Shown: positions 10,681-22,500 of the stretch, one piece after another
How the letters are laid out: the number at the start of each line of letters is the position of its first letter
Position numbering within the stretch: position 1 is the stretch's first letter
Assembly: GCF_949987515.2 (NCBI RefSeq)
Contig: NC_082695.1
Location: 85,769,604-85,833,603 of the forward strand
Direction: 5' to 3'
Length of the DNA stretch: 64,000 nt
Source: Delphinus delphis
Lineage: Eukaryota > Chordata > Mammalia > Artiodactyla > Delphinidae
Program-made: the position numbers and the translations under genes
Notes under the pieces: model-generated
The model's database searches: none
Told to the model about the DNA's origin: nothing
The model's input: the letters and a program-made list of their open reading frames with translations, nothing else

Positions 10681-13600
10681 GGGAACATAAATGATGGGAT
10701 CTTTTTTACACACTCTATTTTTCCTGATTGAAAATATGTACACAGTATAGGAGTTACAAAACTCATTATACTGAAAAAGTTGAAAGTTAGAGAACCATTA
10801 AAAATCACCCTTTGTCTTGCCTCTAAGACAACAGTGATTGCTAATGTTTGGGTGTATTTCTCCCTCGTCCATTTTCTATGCTAGATCTATTATATATTAT
10901 ATTAAATATATTCTCTCTGGTGACAACCCAGCTGCCTTCCAATTCCTGTTTGTCCGTTTGGATAGTCTCTGGTGTAGAACGCAGCCTGGCAGACCGTTTT
11001 GACTGTAAATGGAGGGAAGTGACCAGTATCTTCACTGTTGGTTGCAGGCATTTTTTTTGTTTGTTTTTTAGGCATTTTTCACTCCATGCTGCTGAGGCGC
11101 ATTTTGACTTTCGCAGCCACTTCAGCAGGGATCTGTGCTTAGACTGGGGAGGGGTTTTCTCCTACCTCTGTCTTTCACTCCTTCCCCACCTCCACCCTCC
11201 TTGTGCTTTTACTTGCAAATTTCACCGAGCTGCTAACTACCCTAGATGCAGATGAGCAAGATGAGGGGGTCCTAGGCCAGTGCTGGCACAACCTAACAGC
11301 TTGCTTACGCATCTATCTGGCTCCCAGCACCAAGCAGGGCCGTGCGCCCGGGAGCATCACAGCGGGCTCTGATGGAGGCAGCCTGCTGCGGTGTCCATAC
11401 CAGACCCCGTGCTCCCTCCCAGCAAGGAGGGTGCTGGCTCGCTTTAAAAAGAGTGGTATGTTCCAGGGCGAACCATCTTTATGCTGAACTGTCCCAGAGC
11501 TGAGTTGCTGCATCATGGAAAAATACAGACAGGGATTTGTTTTTTCTGGGTGCCCACATCAGTGTGCATAATTGAATTGAGGTCTTTAAAAGTGGACACA
11601 GAATGCAATTTGGTCAGATGAGCATTTTAGATTTTAGTGATTAGTACTTAGGTGCTTGAGGAAGGATAGGCGGTATAGGAGGGAGGAAAGTCTGTCTCAG
11701 GAGATTAGAGTGATAAGACCTTTGCGTATTTTTATCAGTTCGTGTAGAATTTGACATATGGTAAATGGGAAAAGATAGTATTTAAAAACCCCATAAATAT
11801 ACAGGGTTGAAAAAAAATACCAAAGAAAAGAAGGGGAATGCCTGCCAACCCCACTCCCCTCGGCCTCAATAGTAGGACAGCATAAAAGGGCTGCGTATCC
11901 TTGCGAGAACCAGATCCAGTAACAAAGAAAGTCAGCAGTCAGTGCGAGCAGACTGGAGGCTCCCAGCGGCACGTTAATTAATTCCAGCCCATCCCGCCCA
12001 AGCTCCCGGGTCTCCTTTTGCATCGCCGGCTGGTCCCTATATTTAGAACCAAGAACCTCGATCACACTACCCACCCTAAGAGAAGCCAAACTCCAGGTTG
12101 ACTTGGTCTGGCACACTCCTTTGTTTTATGGCTTTCTGTCAAAACCCCCAAATTAACGCGATGTTATGTTGACTGTTTTGTTCCTTAATGCAATGAAGCT
12201 GTCTTGAAATTACAGTTGGATAGAGCTCTTCAGAAATATGCATTGACATCGTAATCATATCATAATAAAAATGTAATGGAGCCTCAGAGCTTTGTATGGA
12301 CGTGTCTATTGTCAAGGTATGGCATTAAAAGACTCTTTTGTGGGATTTTTCATGTAATTTTTTACTGAAGTATTTTTTTTAAAGCGTCAAGGCAAACAGT
12401 CATCATAAACAAATAAAAGTTGCTTCTGTCACTTAAAAAATGCAACAGATGTTTGGTGAGCTATGTGATGAAACTGTTTTATTTGATTTTTGATACTTTT
12501 TTTCCCCAAAATGTATGGAACTAACAGTAGGGAAATGCAGATTATAATCTTAATTCTGTCACTATTCACCACCACTTCTTGTAATCCTGACATTAGACAA
12601 TAGTAGTATTTGCCCTGGGCTCTGAATCTTATTGTGAGGCCAGTAGACATATTTAATAAGAAAGTGCTTAGAAAACTTAAAAGTATTAAGAAAATGCTAA
12701 ACCCAGAACAAAGTATTTTGGTAAATGAGTAATAATGGCAGTGTAAAATAGTTCATTTTGACTGGAGCTAATTCAGTATTACAGGAAATTCTAACTATAT
12801 ATCTTCCAAGTAAAAGTTTCCATCTTTCTTTAAGACAGGAAATTGTATCACAATGAAATATGGGGGAAAAGATTTTATTTTTAGTATTAACCAAGGCATG
12901 CTAAATCACAGTGTTAACACTCAACAGTGTCTTCAGGTATGTGTGTATATGGGAAAGGCTACCCTGAACAGGCAGTAGAAGCAAACACATCGTCATCATT
13001 TCTTTACCCGACACGATCACAGCCCGAGGGATCTTCTTTCATTAGTTCCATTTTCCTTTTCCTAACCTGGAAGGAGTTAACCATGTTTTCTTCGGTGCAA
13101 AGGGAAAAGAGCCTTCTTGGAAAGTCTTTGGAAGGGGGTGTCTAATATTCAGTGCCTTTTGCCTGATGGCAGCTGAGAGATGGCTAGTGATGTCTGTACC
13201 AGTGGACCTCCACCTTGGGCCAGTGTGGGAAACTTGTAGACAATTCCATGGGTCTCTGCCTGGGTACATGCCTCTAGCATGCTCTGGCTGTGGCCCTTTA
13301 CCCAGGCGGTCATATCTATTGTACTTGCAGGTAGAACATGTGATTCTGTTTTTTAATTTCTACATGTTTTGTATCATCATACTTAAGTGTAAATTATACG
13401 TTGCATGTATGTTGGTTTTCAACAGTTTGTAAAAATTAGTGCTATAGTTTTCTTGAACAAATGATTTGGATCTTGAATGATCAAAAGAAATCCCAGATAA
13501 TTCTGTAGGCCATGTAAGCCTCCACAGAGAAGAGAGAAGGAAAGTGATTCTGATGCCATAGAAGCTGCAGACAAACTGCTCAGGAAAATAATAGGACGTT

Positions 13601-14289
13601 ACCATGGCAAGAGTAGAAAGTGATAGAGCTAGAAAGGAAGTGATCATTCTGGGTGGAAGTGGGCAGAAGACAGGCTTCAGGAGGTAGCCTAGGCAGAGAT
13701 TACAGGGCAAGATTTATCTCCTGTGTTGAGCCAGGCCAGCTCTTTATTGCATACCTGGTATAGTATGGAGTCTAATACGGTATCATAATTGGGAACAAAG
13801 TACTGTTGTTCAGTCAAAACAATTGGCTGGAGAGGTAAAAATGGGTGGAGTTGTAACCGCAATAAAGAACTCTAACCTTTGAATGTTTTGCTGGGCTAAA
13901 TACAGAAGTATATATTTAAATGAAAAAAAGCAGTTGATTTAATTTAAGATGGACACGTTTTTAAATCCCCAAATTATATGAATTGATCAGCATTGAAGTC
14001 TTAGATTATGGATTAAATTTTCAGATCATATCTACATGATACCTAAGCACTGGATTAATCCCACACATTCAAACTGATTTGGTAGCTACAATTAGATCAA
14101 CAACTTATTTTGACTAGTTTGTCAATTGTTTTTAAGCACAAATTTGTTTCTTTTTTAAATCAGTTAATTGGTTCAAAACACTTAAAGTCATTGTGATCTC
14201 ACTCTTCAAGAGGAAATAACACATTCCCTAAAATTAACAGTACTCATTTATTCACAATACTCCTGTAAGTTTTAGGACAAAACACACAT
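10681..14289. other. Unassigned sequence, no gene supported
   Basis: Mostly AT-rich. A smaller GC-richer patch at 11840-12070 carries a 139-codon minus-strand frame (11697-12116) with no recognised domain. The frame at 13360-13710 (minus) is likewise featureless. No clear interspersed repeat was identified. Confidence 0.4.
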
Positions 14290-14360
14290 ATTGGAGCATT
14301 TGTTAATTCAGAAAGCAATATTTATTGAGAGTCTGCTGTACAGGACACTGAGATAAGCCT
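14290..14360 (-). mobile_element. Short L2/MIR-like fragment
   Basis: 'CAATATTTATTGAGAGTCTG' followed by 'GACACTGAGATAAGC' resembles the antisense tail shared by L2 and MIR3 elements. It is short and diverged. Confidence 0.45.
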
Positions 14361-14622
14361 TGGATAATTTTAACGCATCTATGCTTATGCCTCCATTTCT
14401 AAAATCATTATTCGCTTGGCAACTACACCAATCATCTTGCACTTTTAAATTTAATTCTGAGGCATTGTCAAATAATGCCATTGGAAAAAATAGCCTATCA
14501 AGCCACAAATAAAATTATTTTAAAATCATAGCCCATGGAACTTTTTCCAAGGAACTATCCTTGATTATTACGTCAACAAGAATCCACAAAAGTCACTGAT
14601 TCCTTGATACATTTTTAAAGTT

Positions 14623-14623
14623 T

Positions 14624-14657
<34 letters not shown>

Positions 14658-14658
14658 A
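14623..14658. repeat. (TA)n repeat
   Basis: About 36 bp of alternating TA with one ATACAT break. It directly precedes the antisense L1 tract. Confidence 0.95.
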
Positions 14659-14849
14659 TGGGCATATTAATAGAAATGAAAAGAATAATGCAAAGAAACT
14701 CCTGTGTACCTATCATCCTTCTTCAACAATTATCAACCTCTGACCCATCTCATTTCATCCATATCTTCTACCTACGCCCTTTCCAGATTCTTTAAACTAT
14801 ATTTTGTCTTGTAGAGAAAATATAACATTCACTGCTTACTATTCTCTAG
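14659..14849. mobile_element. Old dispersed repeat, probably an L1 3'UTR piece
   Basis: The blocks 'AACTCCTGTGTACCTATCAT' and 'CTTCAACAATTATCAACCTC' match a common mammalian dispersed sequence usually found at old L1 3' ends. I cannot fix the family by eye. Confidence 0.5.
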
Positions 14850-16290
14850 TACTATTATTTGTAGTAAAATACACATAACATAAAAATTGCCATTGGGGCA
14901 TTTAGTATATTCACAGTGTTTTGCAATAATCACTACTATCTAGCTTCAGAATACTTTCATCACCCTAAAAGGAAGCCCTGTATCCATTAACCAGTTATTC
15001 CCCAGTCCTGCCTGCCTAAACCCCTAGAAACCACAAATCTGTTTTCTGTCAATGAACTTGCTAATTCTGGACATTTTATGTAAATCGAATCATAAAATAT
15101 GTGGCCTTTTGTGTCTGGCTTCTCTCACTTAACATCATGGTTTCAAGGTTGATCTATGTTGCAGCCTGTGTCAGTATTTCATTTCTTTTTACGGCTGAGT
15201 AATATTCCACTGTGTCGATTGGCCACATTTTGTTTATTCATCAGCTGATGGACATTGGTTTGTTTCCTACTTTGGGCTATTTTAATTAGTGCTGCTATTA
15301 CATTTGTGTGTAAGTTTTTGTTTGAAGACCTGTTTTCAGTTCTTTTGGATATATACTCATAAGTGAAACTGTTGGATTATATGGCATTTCTATGTTTAAT
15401 TTATCAGGAACTATTCTCCACAGTGGCTACACAATTCTACACTCCCACCAACAATATAGAAGGGTTCTAATTTCTCCACATCCTCACCAACTCTTGTCTA
15501 GTTCTCATTATTTATTATTATTATCATAACCATCCCAGTGGGTGTGAAGTGGTATATCATTGTGGTTATGATTTACAGTCTCTGATGGCTAATGATGTCG
15601 AATCTCTTTTCATGTCATTACTGGCTGTTTATATATTTTCTTTGGAGAATTGTACAAAGACAATTTAGATCCTTTTGCCCATTTGTTAATTGTTAAAAAG
15701 GGCAAAACATGTCATTTATTATTGTTAATTAATTATTAAAATGGGCAAAATGAGCCATTTATTATGGCTCATCTATTTAGATATTTTGCCCATTTATTAT
15801 TTGGATTATCTTTTTATTGTTGAGCTGTAAGAGTTCTTTATATATTCTGGTTACTGGGTCTTTACTGGATATATAATTTGTAAATATTTTCTCTCATTCT
15901 GTGAGTTATCTTTTCACTTTCCTGGTGTGTCCTTTAAAGCACAAAATTTTTATTTTGATGTAGTCCAATTTATCTATTTTTTCTTTGGTTGCTTGTGCTT
16001 TTGGTGTCATATCTAAGAAACCACTGACTAATATAAGGTCACGCAGCTTTATGCCTATGTGCTCTTCTAACAGTTGTAAGTTTTAGCTCTTAAGTTGAGG
16101 TCTTAGATCCATTTTGATATTTTAATTTTTGTATATTTTGGAAGGTAGGAGTCCAACTTCATTCTTTTGCATGTGGATATCAAGTTGTCCCAGCACCATT
16201 TCTTTCCCCATTGGATGGTATTATCACCATTGCTGAAAATCAATTTAGTATAAATTATTTCTGGGCTCTCAATTGTATTTCATTGACCTA
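14850..16290 (-). mobile_element. Old L1 (L1MA/MB-like), antisense, ORF2 C-terminal half and 3'UTR
   Basis: On the plus strand the 3'UTR comes first ('AAAATACACATAACATAAAA', 'TTTAGTATATTCACAGTGTT'). The reverse complement of the C-terminal part of ORF2 follows, for example 'CTGAGTAATATTCCACTGTG' near 15196, 'ACACTCCCACCAACAATATA' near 15438 and 'TTGTCCCAGCACCATTT' near 16184. It is heavily mutated, with no usable frame. It contains a local quasi-palindromic rearrangement at 15665-15804. Confidence 0.88.
15665..15804. repeat. Local inverted/direct duplication cluster inside L1
   Basis: The L1 block TTTTGCCCATTT appears as a direct copy (about 15673-15684), as two inverted copies (GGGCAAAA at 15700-15707 and 15743-15750) and as a further direct copy (about 15784-15795). 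A perfect 9-bp hairpin, ATGAGCCAT/ATGGCTCAT, sits at 15750-15758 and 15764-15772 with a 5-nt loop. Ordinary L1 has this block once, so roughly 110 bp was added locally. Confidence 0.85.
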
Positions 16291-16599
16291 AGACTTTTTA
16301 TTGAATACAGTAATAATTATGTATTTTCCTAAGCAAAATATATCCTGAGCTCTTATTAATATTTCGCATTCAAATTCAGCACAACAAGATTTTTACTCAA
16401 CTTCATCTGTAACATCTGTATCCCAGCTCCAATGCTGACAGCTCTGATTCTTAATGATACCAACATAATGACTTACCTGCTTTATTTGACTATTCATATA
16501 CAAACGCTTTAGAATAACAATATAAAAATTACCACCAACAATATAATTACTAAAAATAGTTTTTGAAATATATTTTCACTCGTAAATAATTTCAGCCTG
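16291..16599. other. Unassigned AT-rich sequence between two L1 tracts
   Basis: No recognised repeat. It may be the diverged middle of the same antisense L1 or unrelated DNA. Confidence 0.35.
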
Positions 16600-16623
16600 A
16601 TGCATTTTACTTTCAGTACTTTA

Positions 16624-16826
16624 TTTAGCTTTTTGAGGTACACGGGCCTCTTACTGTTGCGCCCTCTCCCGTTGCGGAGCACAGACTCCGGACGCGCAGG
16701 CTCAGCGGCCATGGCTCACGGGCCCAGCCGCTCCGTGGCATGTGGGATCTTCCTGGACCGGGGCACGAACCCACATCCCCTGCATCGGCAGGCAGTCTCT
16801 CAACCCCTGAGCCACCAGGGAAGCCC
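16624..16826 (-). mobile_element. CHR SINE, short form, antisense
   Basis: Head-to-tail complement of the CHR unit: AGGTACACGGGCCTCTTAC at the tail side and GAGCCACCAGGGAAGCCC at the head side. The A tail is short (the T run near 16625 is interrupted), so it has decayed more than the copy at 7523. A perfect 15-bp target duplication, ACTTTCAGTACTTTA, lies at 16609-16623 and 16827-16841. The SINE landed inside an older antisense L1, whose sequence resumes unchanged after it. Confidence 0.95.
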
Positions 16827-17102
16827 ACTTTCAGTACTTTAGAGATGTTGCTACATTGTCTCCCAGCCTGCATTGTTTCCAGGGAGAAATCTACCATCAT
16901 CTTTATTTTTTTTCTGCTGCTCATGTAATGTGACTTTTTCTAATCTCTGGTTTTAATAGTTTCTAGTTATCCCTCCAGTTTGATTATGATGTGTCTTGGT
17001 GTAGTTGTTTTTATGCTTCTTGCACTTTCACTTGCTCAGCTTCTCAGATCTATAGGTTTATAGTTTCAATCAAATTTGGAAAATTTGCAGCCATTATTTT
17101 TT

Positions 17103-17411
17103 AAAATTAATTTTTTTTTAATTTTTGGCAGTGTTGGGTCTTTGTTGCTGTGTGCAGGCTTTCTCTAGCTGCAGCCAGCAGGGGCTACTCTTCGTTACGG
17201 TGCACGGACTTCTCACTGCAGTGGCTTCTCTTGTTGCGGAGCACGGGCTCTAGGCACATGGGCCTCAGTAGTTGTGGCACCCGGGCTCAGTAGTTGTGGC
17301 CTACGGGCTTAGTTGCTCTGTGGCATGTGGCGTCTTCCCGGGCCAGGGATCGAACCCGTGTCCCCTGCATTGGCAGGTGGATTCTTAACCACTGCACCAC
17401 CAGGGAAGCCC
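17103..17411 (-). mobile_element. CHR SINE, long form, antisense
   Basis: A ~309-bp copy that keeps the central portion absent from the short forms. On the plus strand it runs from an A/T-rich tail through 'GTGTTGGGTCTTTGTTGCTG' and repeated 'CAGTAGTTGTGGC' motifs to 'CACTGCACCACCAGGGAAGC'. A 15-bp duplication, CAGCCATTATTTTTT, flanks it at 17088-17102 and 17412-17426. It inserted into the same old L1 tract, only ~260 bp from the preceding SINE and in the same orientation. It is more diverged than the short copies. Confidence 0.93.
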
Positions 17412-18415
17412 CAGCCATTATTTTTTCAAATACCTTTTCTTTATCTCTCCACATCTCCTTTGGGAACTCAAATGACATGCAAATAAGGCCACTTGAGGCT
17501 GTTCCACAGCTCACTGATACTTTTTATGTTTTAAAGTTATTTTTTCTTTGTGTGTTTCTCTTTGGAACTATGTTGCTATGTCTTCAAATTTGCTAAAATC
17601 TTTGCTAACTTTTCTTCTGCATGTCTAAGATGCTGCTAATCCCATTCAGTGCATTTTTCATCTCAGATAATATGTTTTCATCTCTAGAAGTTTAATTTGA
17701 GTCTTATAAAAATATCTTTCCTGTCTCAATTTCAGATGTTTCATTTTTCCTCTAGGTTCTTGAACACATGGAATAAAATTATAATTGTTTCAATGTTCTT
17801 GTCTACTGACTCTATCATCGGAATCATTTCTGGGTCAGTTTTGATGGATTGGTTTTTTTCCCTAATTATGGGTTGAATTTTCCTTCTTCTCTGCACACCT
17901 GGCAATTTTTGATTAAATGCCTTTCCCTGTGAGTTTTTAATTTTGGGGTGCTCAGTGTTTTGTATTCCTGAAAATCTTCTTGAGCTTTGTTCTGGGATGC
18001 GGTTAAGTTACTTGGAAATACTTTAATCCTTTTGAATCTTGCTTTTAAACTTTGATTTGGAGGACTAGAGTGATATTTAATCCAGGGCTTATTTTGCCTT
18101 ACTCCTGAGGCAAAAATCCTGACTGAATACTCAGTATCCATAAATTATGAAATTTTCTACTCAGGTGATGGAAACAGACACTAACCGTCCTGAGTGAGCC
18201 CAAAATCCTAGGATTTTTTCTGCTCATCTTGTTGAGATGTCTCCCCCTCAACCCTAGTTTCCTCACATGCATGCAATGATCAACACTTAGCTGAATACCC
18301 AGAAGGAGCCTCTGCTGAAGACGTAAGGTGCCCCTCTCTAGACCTGTAGGGTTCTCACTCTGTGCACCTGTCCTCTTTTCTTCTCTGTGATGCAAACTCT
18401 AGCTGCTTTGGCGTT

Positions 18416-18884
18416 TGTGGTAGATGAAATAACGACTGTTCACCCTTCAAAGACACCTGCCTCCTAAGCCCCAGGATTTGTGAAGATGTTACCTTGTATT
18501 GCAAAAGGGACTTTGTAGATGAAATTAAACTAAGGATCTTGAGATAGGCAGATTATTCTGAATTTTCCAGGTGGGCCCAGTGCAATTGCATGGATCCTAA
18601 GAAAGGGAAGCTGGAGGACCTGAGGTACAGAAAGAGAGACTGGAAGATGCTACACTGGTGACTTCGAAGATGGAAGAATGGACCAACAGCCAAGGGATTC
18701 AGGAGGCTTCTTGGAGACGGAAAAGGCAAGGAAACAGATGCTTTCCTAGAGATCCCAGAAAGAACACAGCTGTGCGTGTCCATCTGGGACTTCTGACCTC
18801 CAGAATTGTAGATAAATATTTTTTTTTTGTTTTAAGCCTGTAAATTTGTAGTAATTTGTTGCCAGAGCAGCAGAAAACTAATTT
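18416..18884 (-). mobile_element. MLT1-type solo LTR, antisense
   Basis: Antisense MaLR LTR. It has the start 'TGTGGTAGATGAAATAACGA', the block 'GCAAAAGGGACTTTGTAGAT', then 'GGATCTTGAGATAGGCAGAT', and the 3' end 'TTTGTTGCCAGAGCAGCAG' followed by 'AAAACTAATTTA'. It splits the antisense L1-derived tract, whose sequence resumes at 18885, so the LTR is younger than that tract. No internal viral region is present. Frames at 18553-18998 are by-products. Confidence 0.87.
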
Positions 18885-19215
18885 AGTCTCCTGGAACTCC
18901 CTGCCCCATCTCCTCGGCTCAGGGGGACAGCTGAGCTCTGTGTTTCTCCTTGCACTATGGCCTGGAGGCGCGTAAGCTGGGGTGATTGTACTGCTCACCT
19001 CGCTGGTTTCTCATCTCTCAGGGGTCACTATCTTTCACTACCTGATGTCCAATATCTTGAGAATCATTGTTTCCTACACTGCATTCAGGGTTTCAGTTGT
19101 TTCAGATGGGAAAGTCTGGTCCCTTTTAGGTCATCATGGCCAGATGTGTGAAGTCACCTGTACGAGTTCCTGTCTGTGTGGCTATGCCACCAATTTGACA
19201 GACAATGAGATTCAT
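18885..19215 (-). mobile_element. L1-derived tract, antisense, continuation
   Basis: Continues the tract cut by the LTR: 'GATGTCCAATATCTTGAGAA' near 19043, 'ATCATTGTTTCCTACACTGC', then 'AAAGTCTGGTCCCTTTTAGG' and 'TCATCATGGCCAGATGTG'. The order agrees with the dispersed repeat before the insertion. Confidence 0.55.
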
Positions 19216-19463
19216 TAAAAAAAATTAGCTTCTTTCTATGTTTCTGTTGCTTCTTTATTGAATTTGACTTAATATTGTAAAATATTTTAAAAGTTATTTT
19301 AGTTTCTGGCTTATCTTTCCTTGTACAGGATAATCTTTTTGAATGCAGGAAAGATATTCACACTTTGTCTTATGTCTAAATTCCTAGATCAGAGGAGAGT
19401 AATTTTCGATTGCTGAAAAACATCAACACTGTAATATTGTGCTAAAATCTGAAATTATGGACA

Positions 19464-19560
19464 TAGATTATATCACTTTATAGGAGGGTTGTCACCTAGA
19501 TTATATCACTTTATAGGAGGGTTGTCACCTAGATTATATCACTTTATAGGAAGGTTGTCC
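19464..19560. repeat. 33-bp tandem repeat, three copies
   Basis: Unit TAGATTATATCACTTTATAG... with a 33-bp period: 19464-19496, 19497-19529 and 19530-19560 or so. The first two units are identical. The third differs near its end (GGAAGG for GGAGGG, TCCTC for TCACC). Confidence 0.95.
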
Positions 19561-22500
19561 TCATTACAGCTGCTTAGAAATATATATATTTGAAACATTT
19601 CCATGCCCCATGGACAAAATATTTCTACATTAGGAATAGCAAACCCTACTCTCTTTAGTAAAAATGCCATCTTAATGTCTTTTTAAATGTTTGTCACAGC
19701 TACAGCATCAGCGGTTAGTATGTTTTTCCTTTTATTGATCAGTCTACCTCTATATGTCCAAGAATGCTTCAACCACTTTGATGGAATTACCCAGTGGGTT
19801 CACTCCCGTGGTCACCCCCTTGGATGTGTCACTAAATAGACCAATACACTCACGTCACTTAGCAGTTGACCTATTTGTGAAGGTGGCCACAGTCATCTTG
19901 GTTAGCGCATTGAGCCTATTAAGGGAATATCAGAGCATGTGAATACCTGGTGCATTTCTACATAGTGATGCTGATCTTTATTAACTTCATTAACATCATC
20001 TTTTATTGAAAAGGATGATGGTAAAAACCATGATTGAATGAGGGAATAAGGACCAATTTAGAAACAAAATAAGCGCTAATCTCTATGTGATTTCACAAGT
20101 TACGCTATTTCATTCATAAACCCTCATTGGTATTCCTATTCCTCAGGTAGTTTTTTTTTTTTTTAAGTTTTGAATATTTTCTGATAAAATACATACCTAT
20201 CTGTCTTTTATGCTCCAACTGCTAACTTTGTTTTGAAGAATGTACAGGATGCTTTTCAAGGTACTCTATCTGGAATGATGCGTAAAGGGGAATGAAGAGT
20301 TAATGCCATTTTTAGTACACTAAGATTGTTAAAATGTTCTAAACGATGGTCAAATGCACATTCTGTAAGTACATGGTAGAAAGCAGTAAAATGCATTGTT
20401 GATGTTGATGTAACAGAATTTGCTTCCTGTCCATTTAAAACCATGGGCTCTTCATTTGTGTTTGAGGAAAAATGAAGAATATTGTCTTTGGAAAAGAATA
20501 GAATAAGGGAGGTACAACCTCTCTGCCAGATGTGATATACGCAGTTAGCCATTAAAGTTACATTCGCTTGTAGTCTGCAAACTCCTGTGTAACCAGTTTG
20601 GAGACGCCTCTCATTACTGTGCATTTCGTGTATAATCTGATGGAACCCTTAGAAATTAGCTGTTCATGCTTCCGTCTTATCTTGTGGCTCAGACTCTCAT
20701 CTTGTTTGAAAGTCAAAGTCAGACCTTCATGGCACCGAGGCAAATCTCTGATCCATGCAGCTCTTAACTGATGCTGAGTTGCATGATATTAATTTCTTTC
20801 TCACATGGGTTTTAATGTTCTTGGGAATTTGTTTGACAAATTGTTCTAAGTGTAATTTTCAACCAATAAGCTGAAGTCTTATGTAAGCTATTGGATCAGT
20901 CTACATGCACTGAATTTTTGCAAGATCTTACTGAATATTGGCAAATATAACTTTTGAATGCATATTAAAAAGTGCACCTGACCTTTTGTACTCTGATTTG
21001 GAAAAGAACCCAAGATGAGTACTCTCCTTTTCCTTAAACATATATTTAAAACTATCCATTACCTTTATGTTTTTCTCCTCCGTGATACATTGGCTGTATT
21101 GCTTTAAGAAAAAAGTGATTTTTTAGTTTTGTGCGTGATAACCTCTTATGCCTACCCACAAACTGTAAAAAAAATTATAACACTTTAAGTTTTTCTCCAG
21201 TGATTTCTGCAAGCTACTTACATCAGCTTCTATCTGTATTACTTTGGTTATCAAAACAGAACTTGGTATAAATTGTATGTATATCTTTAGCGTTATTCAA
21301 CTCATTTATTATTATTTAACACCATGGTCTTTTGGAATTTCTCGATTTTTGTTTTTATGCTACAATACGGAGTTTGGAGTTCCATAAAAAAAATGAGAGA
21401 GAGAGAGAAACTGGAGAGTTCCAAGTAGAACTGTCACTACTGTTTGGTGATTAGGACTTATGTAATCAAGAATAAAATATTATTTAGTGTATTTAAGAGA
21501 AGGGTATTGTGACACCAAAGTAATTTCCATCAGTGCAGGGATTGGAGCCCCCTTTTTAGTTCACTCTCCCCCAAATCCATTCATGTGTCATGGTGCACAT
21601 GGTATAAGTGATATCTACATGTTCCCTCTTGCATATGCACGTAAATGTACACATCCAGAGCCTGCTTTGGGTAGAACAGTGGTGATTTTGACAATCTATC
21701 TGCTTTAATTTTGAGTTCCTTCCTGCTGTTTGGTTTTTTTTTCTTCCATGATTTCCTCCTCATGCTCTTTTTGAGGGATTATTTTAATTACCTCCTGACT
21801 AATTACATACTGGGTACATAGATAAAAAAGAGATATTGACTAGTTTCTGTGAAGAAAGGGGGTCAGTTTAAATAACTAAATGAAAAATTTAAGTTAATGG
21901 CAAAGAAAACTTTCCACCTCCAGAAGTGTTTTCTTCCATTCAGATTGGCATTTTACCATCTATTCTATTCTGCCGTGATACCACATCATCACCAATGGAG
22001 AATAAGGATAAAAAGTGTTCTGCCTCACCATAAAAAATAAATGCTGTCTTATTTACTTTCATATCATTAATTTATTAAATCACTTATTTCGCTCTTGAAA
22101 TGTTCTGGAAATGGGAGAAACAAGGCCACTGGCTCCCAAGTTACCTGTAGGAAAATGAGAAAGTGATAGATTCTCACAGTGATGAGAATTGGGGAGAAGT
22201 AGTCTCCTGTCCACCCAGTGGGGACATTGTCACACCAGGGAACACGGCTTGCTGAGGACAGCGGGGCCAGATCTCATCACTCTTCCGTCCCCTCCCCAGA
22301 GAAACCTCCTGCAGAGCAAAGCCTGGGGAGGTCACATGCAGGCAGGAGTCATCGATGGATCACACATACTATCTCCTTGTTCTTACTGAGTTTCTATTTG
22401 GTCCCATTTTGCCGTATTACAAACAGGGACTAAATCTGTCTGTACCCCAACTTAGAGCAGCCTTTGTTGCTGTGGCTTCCCCCAGTATTTCCTTTGTTCT

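Larger units (their letters stand above)
16600..18415 (-). mobile_element. L1-derived tract, antisense (5' region type), interrupted
   Basis: After removing the two SINEs, the stretch matches a familiar antisense L1 dispersed sequence. Recognisable blocks are 'TGATTATGATGTGTCTTGGT' near 16979, 'TTTGCAGCCATTATTTTTTC' spanning the 17103 SINE site, 'CATCTCTAGAAGTTTAATTT' near 17680, 'CATTTCTGGGTCAG' near 17824, and 'TGAGCTTTGTTCTGGGATGC' near 17981. It continues beyond the LTR at 18416. The exact L1M subfamily, and whether this belongs to the same insertion as 14850-16290, are not settled. Confidence 0.6.

Noticed and set aside
10158..10743. Overlapping 114-141-codon frames on both strands as a possible gene
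   Set aside because: Both strands are open because the patch is GC-rich. No acceptor/donor pair or family match was seen.
11697..12116. 139-codon minus-strand frame with aromatic-rich C-terminal part
   Set aside because: No known family, no splice logic, and AT-rich composition explains the Phe/Tyr/Ile run.
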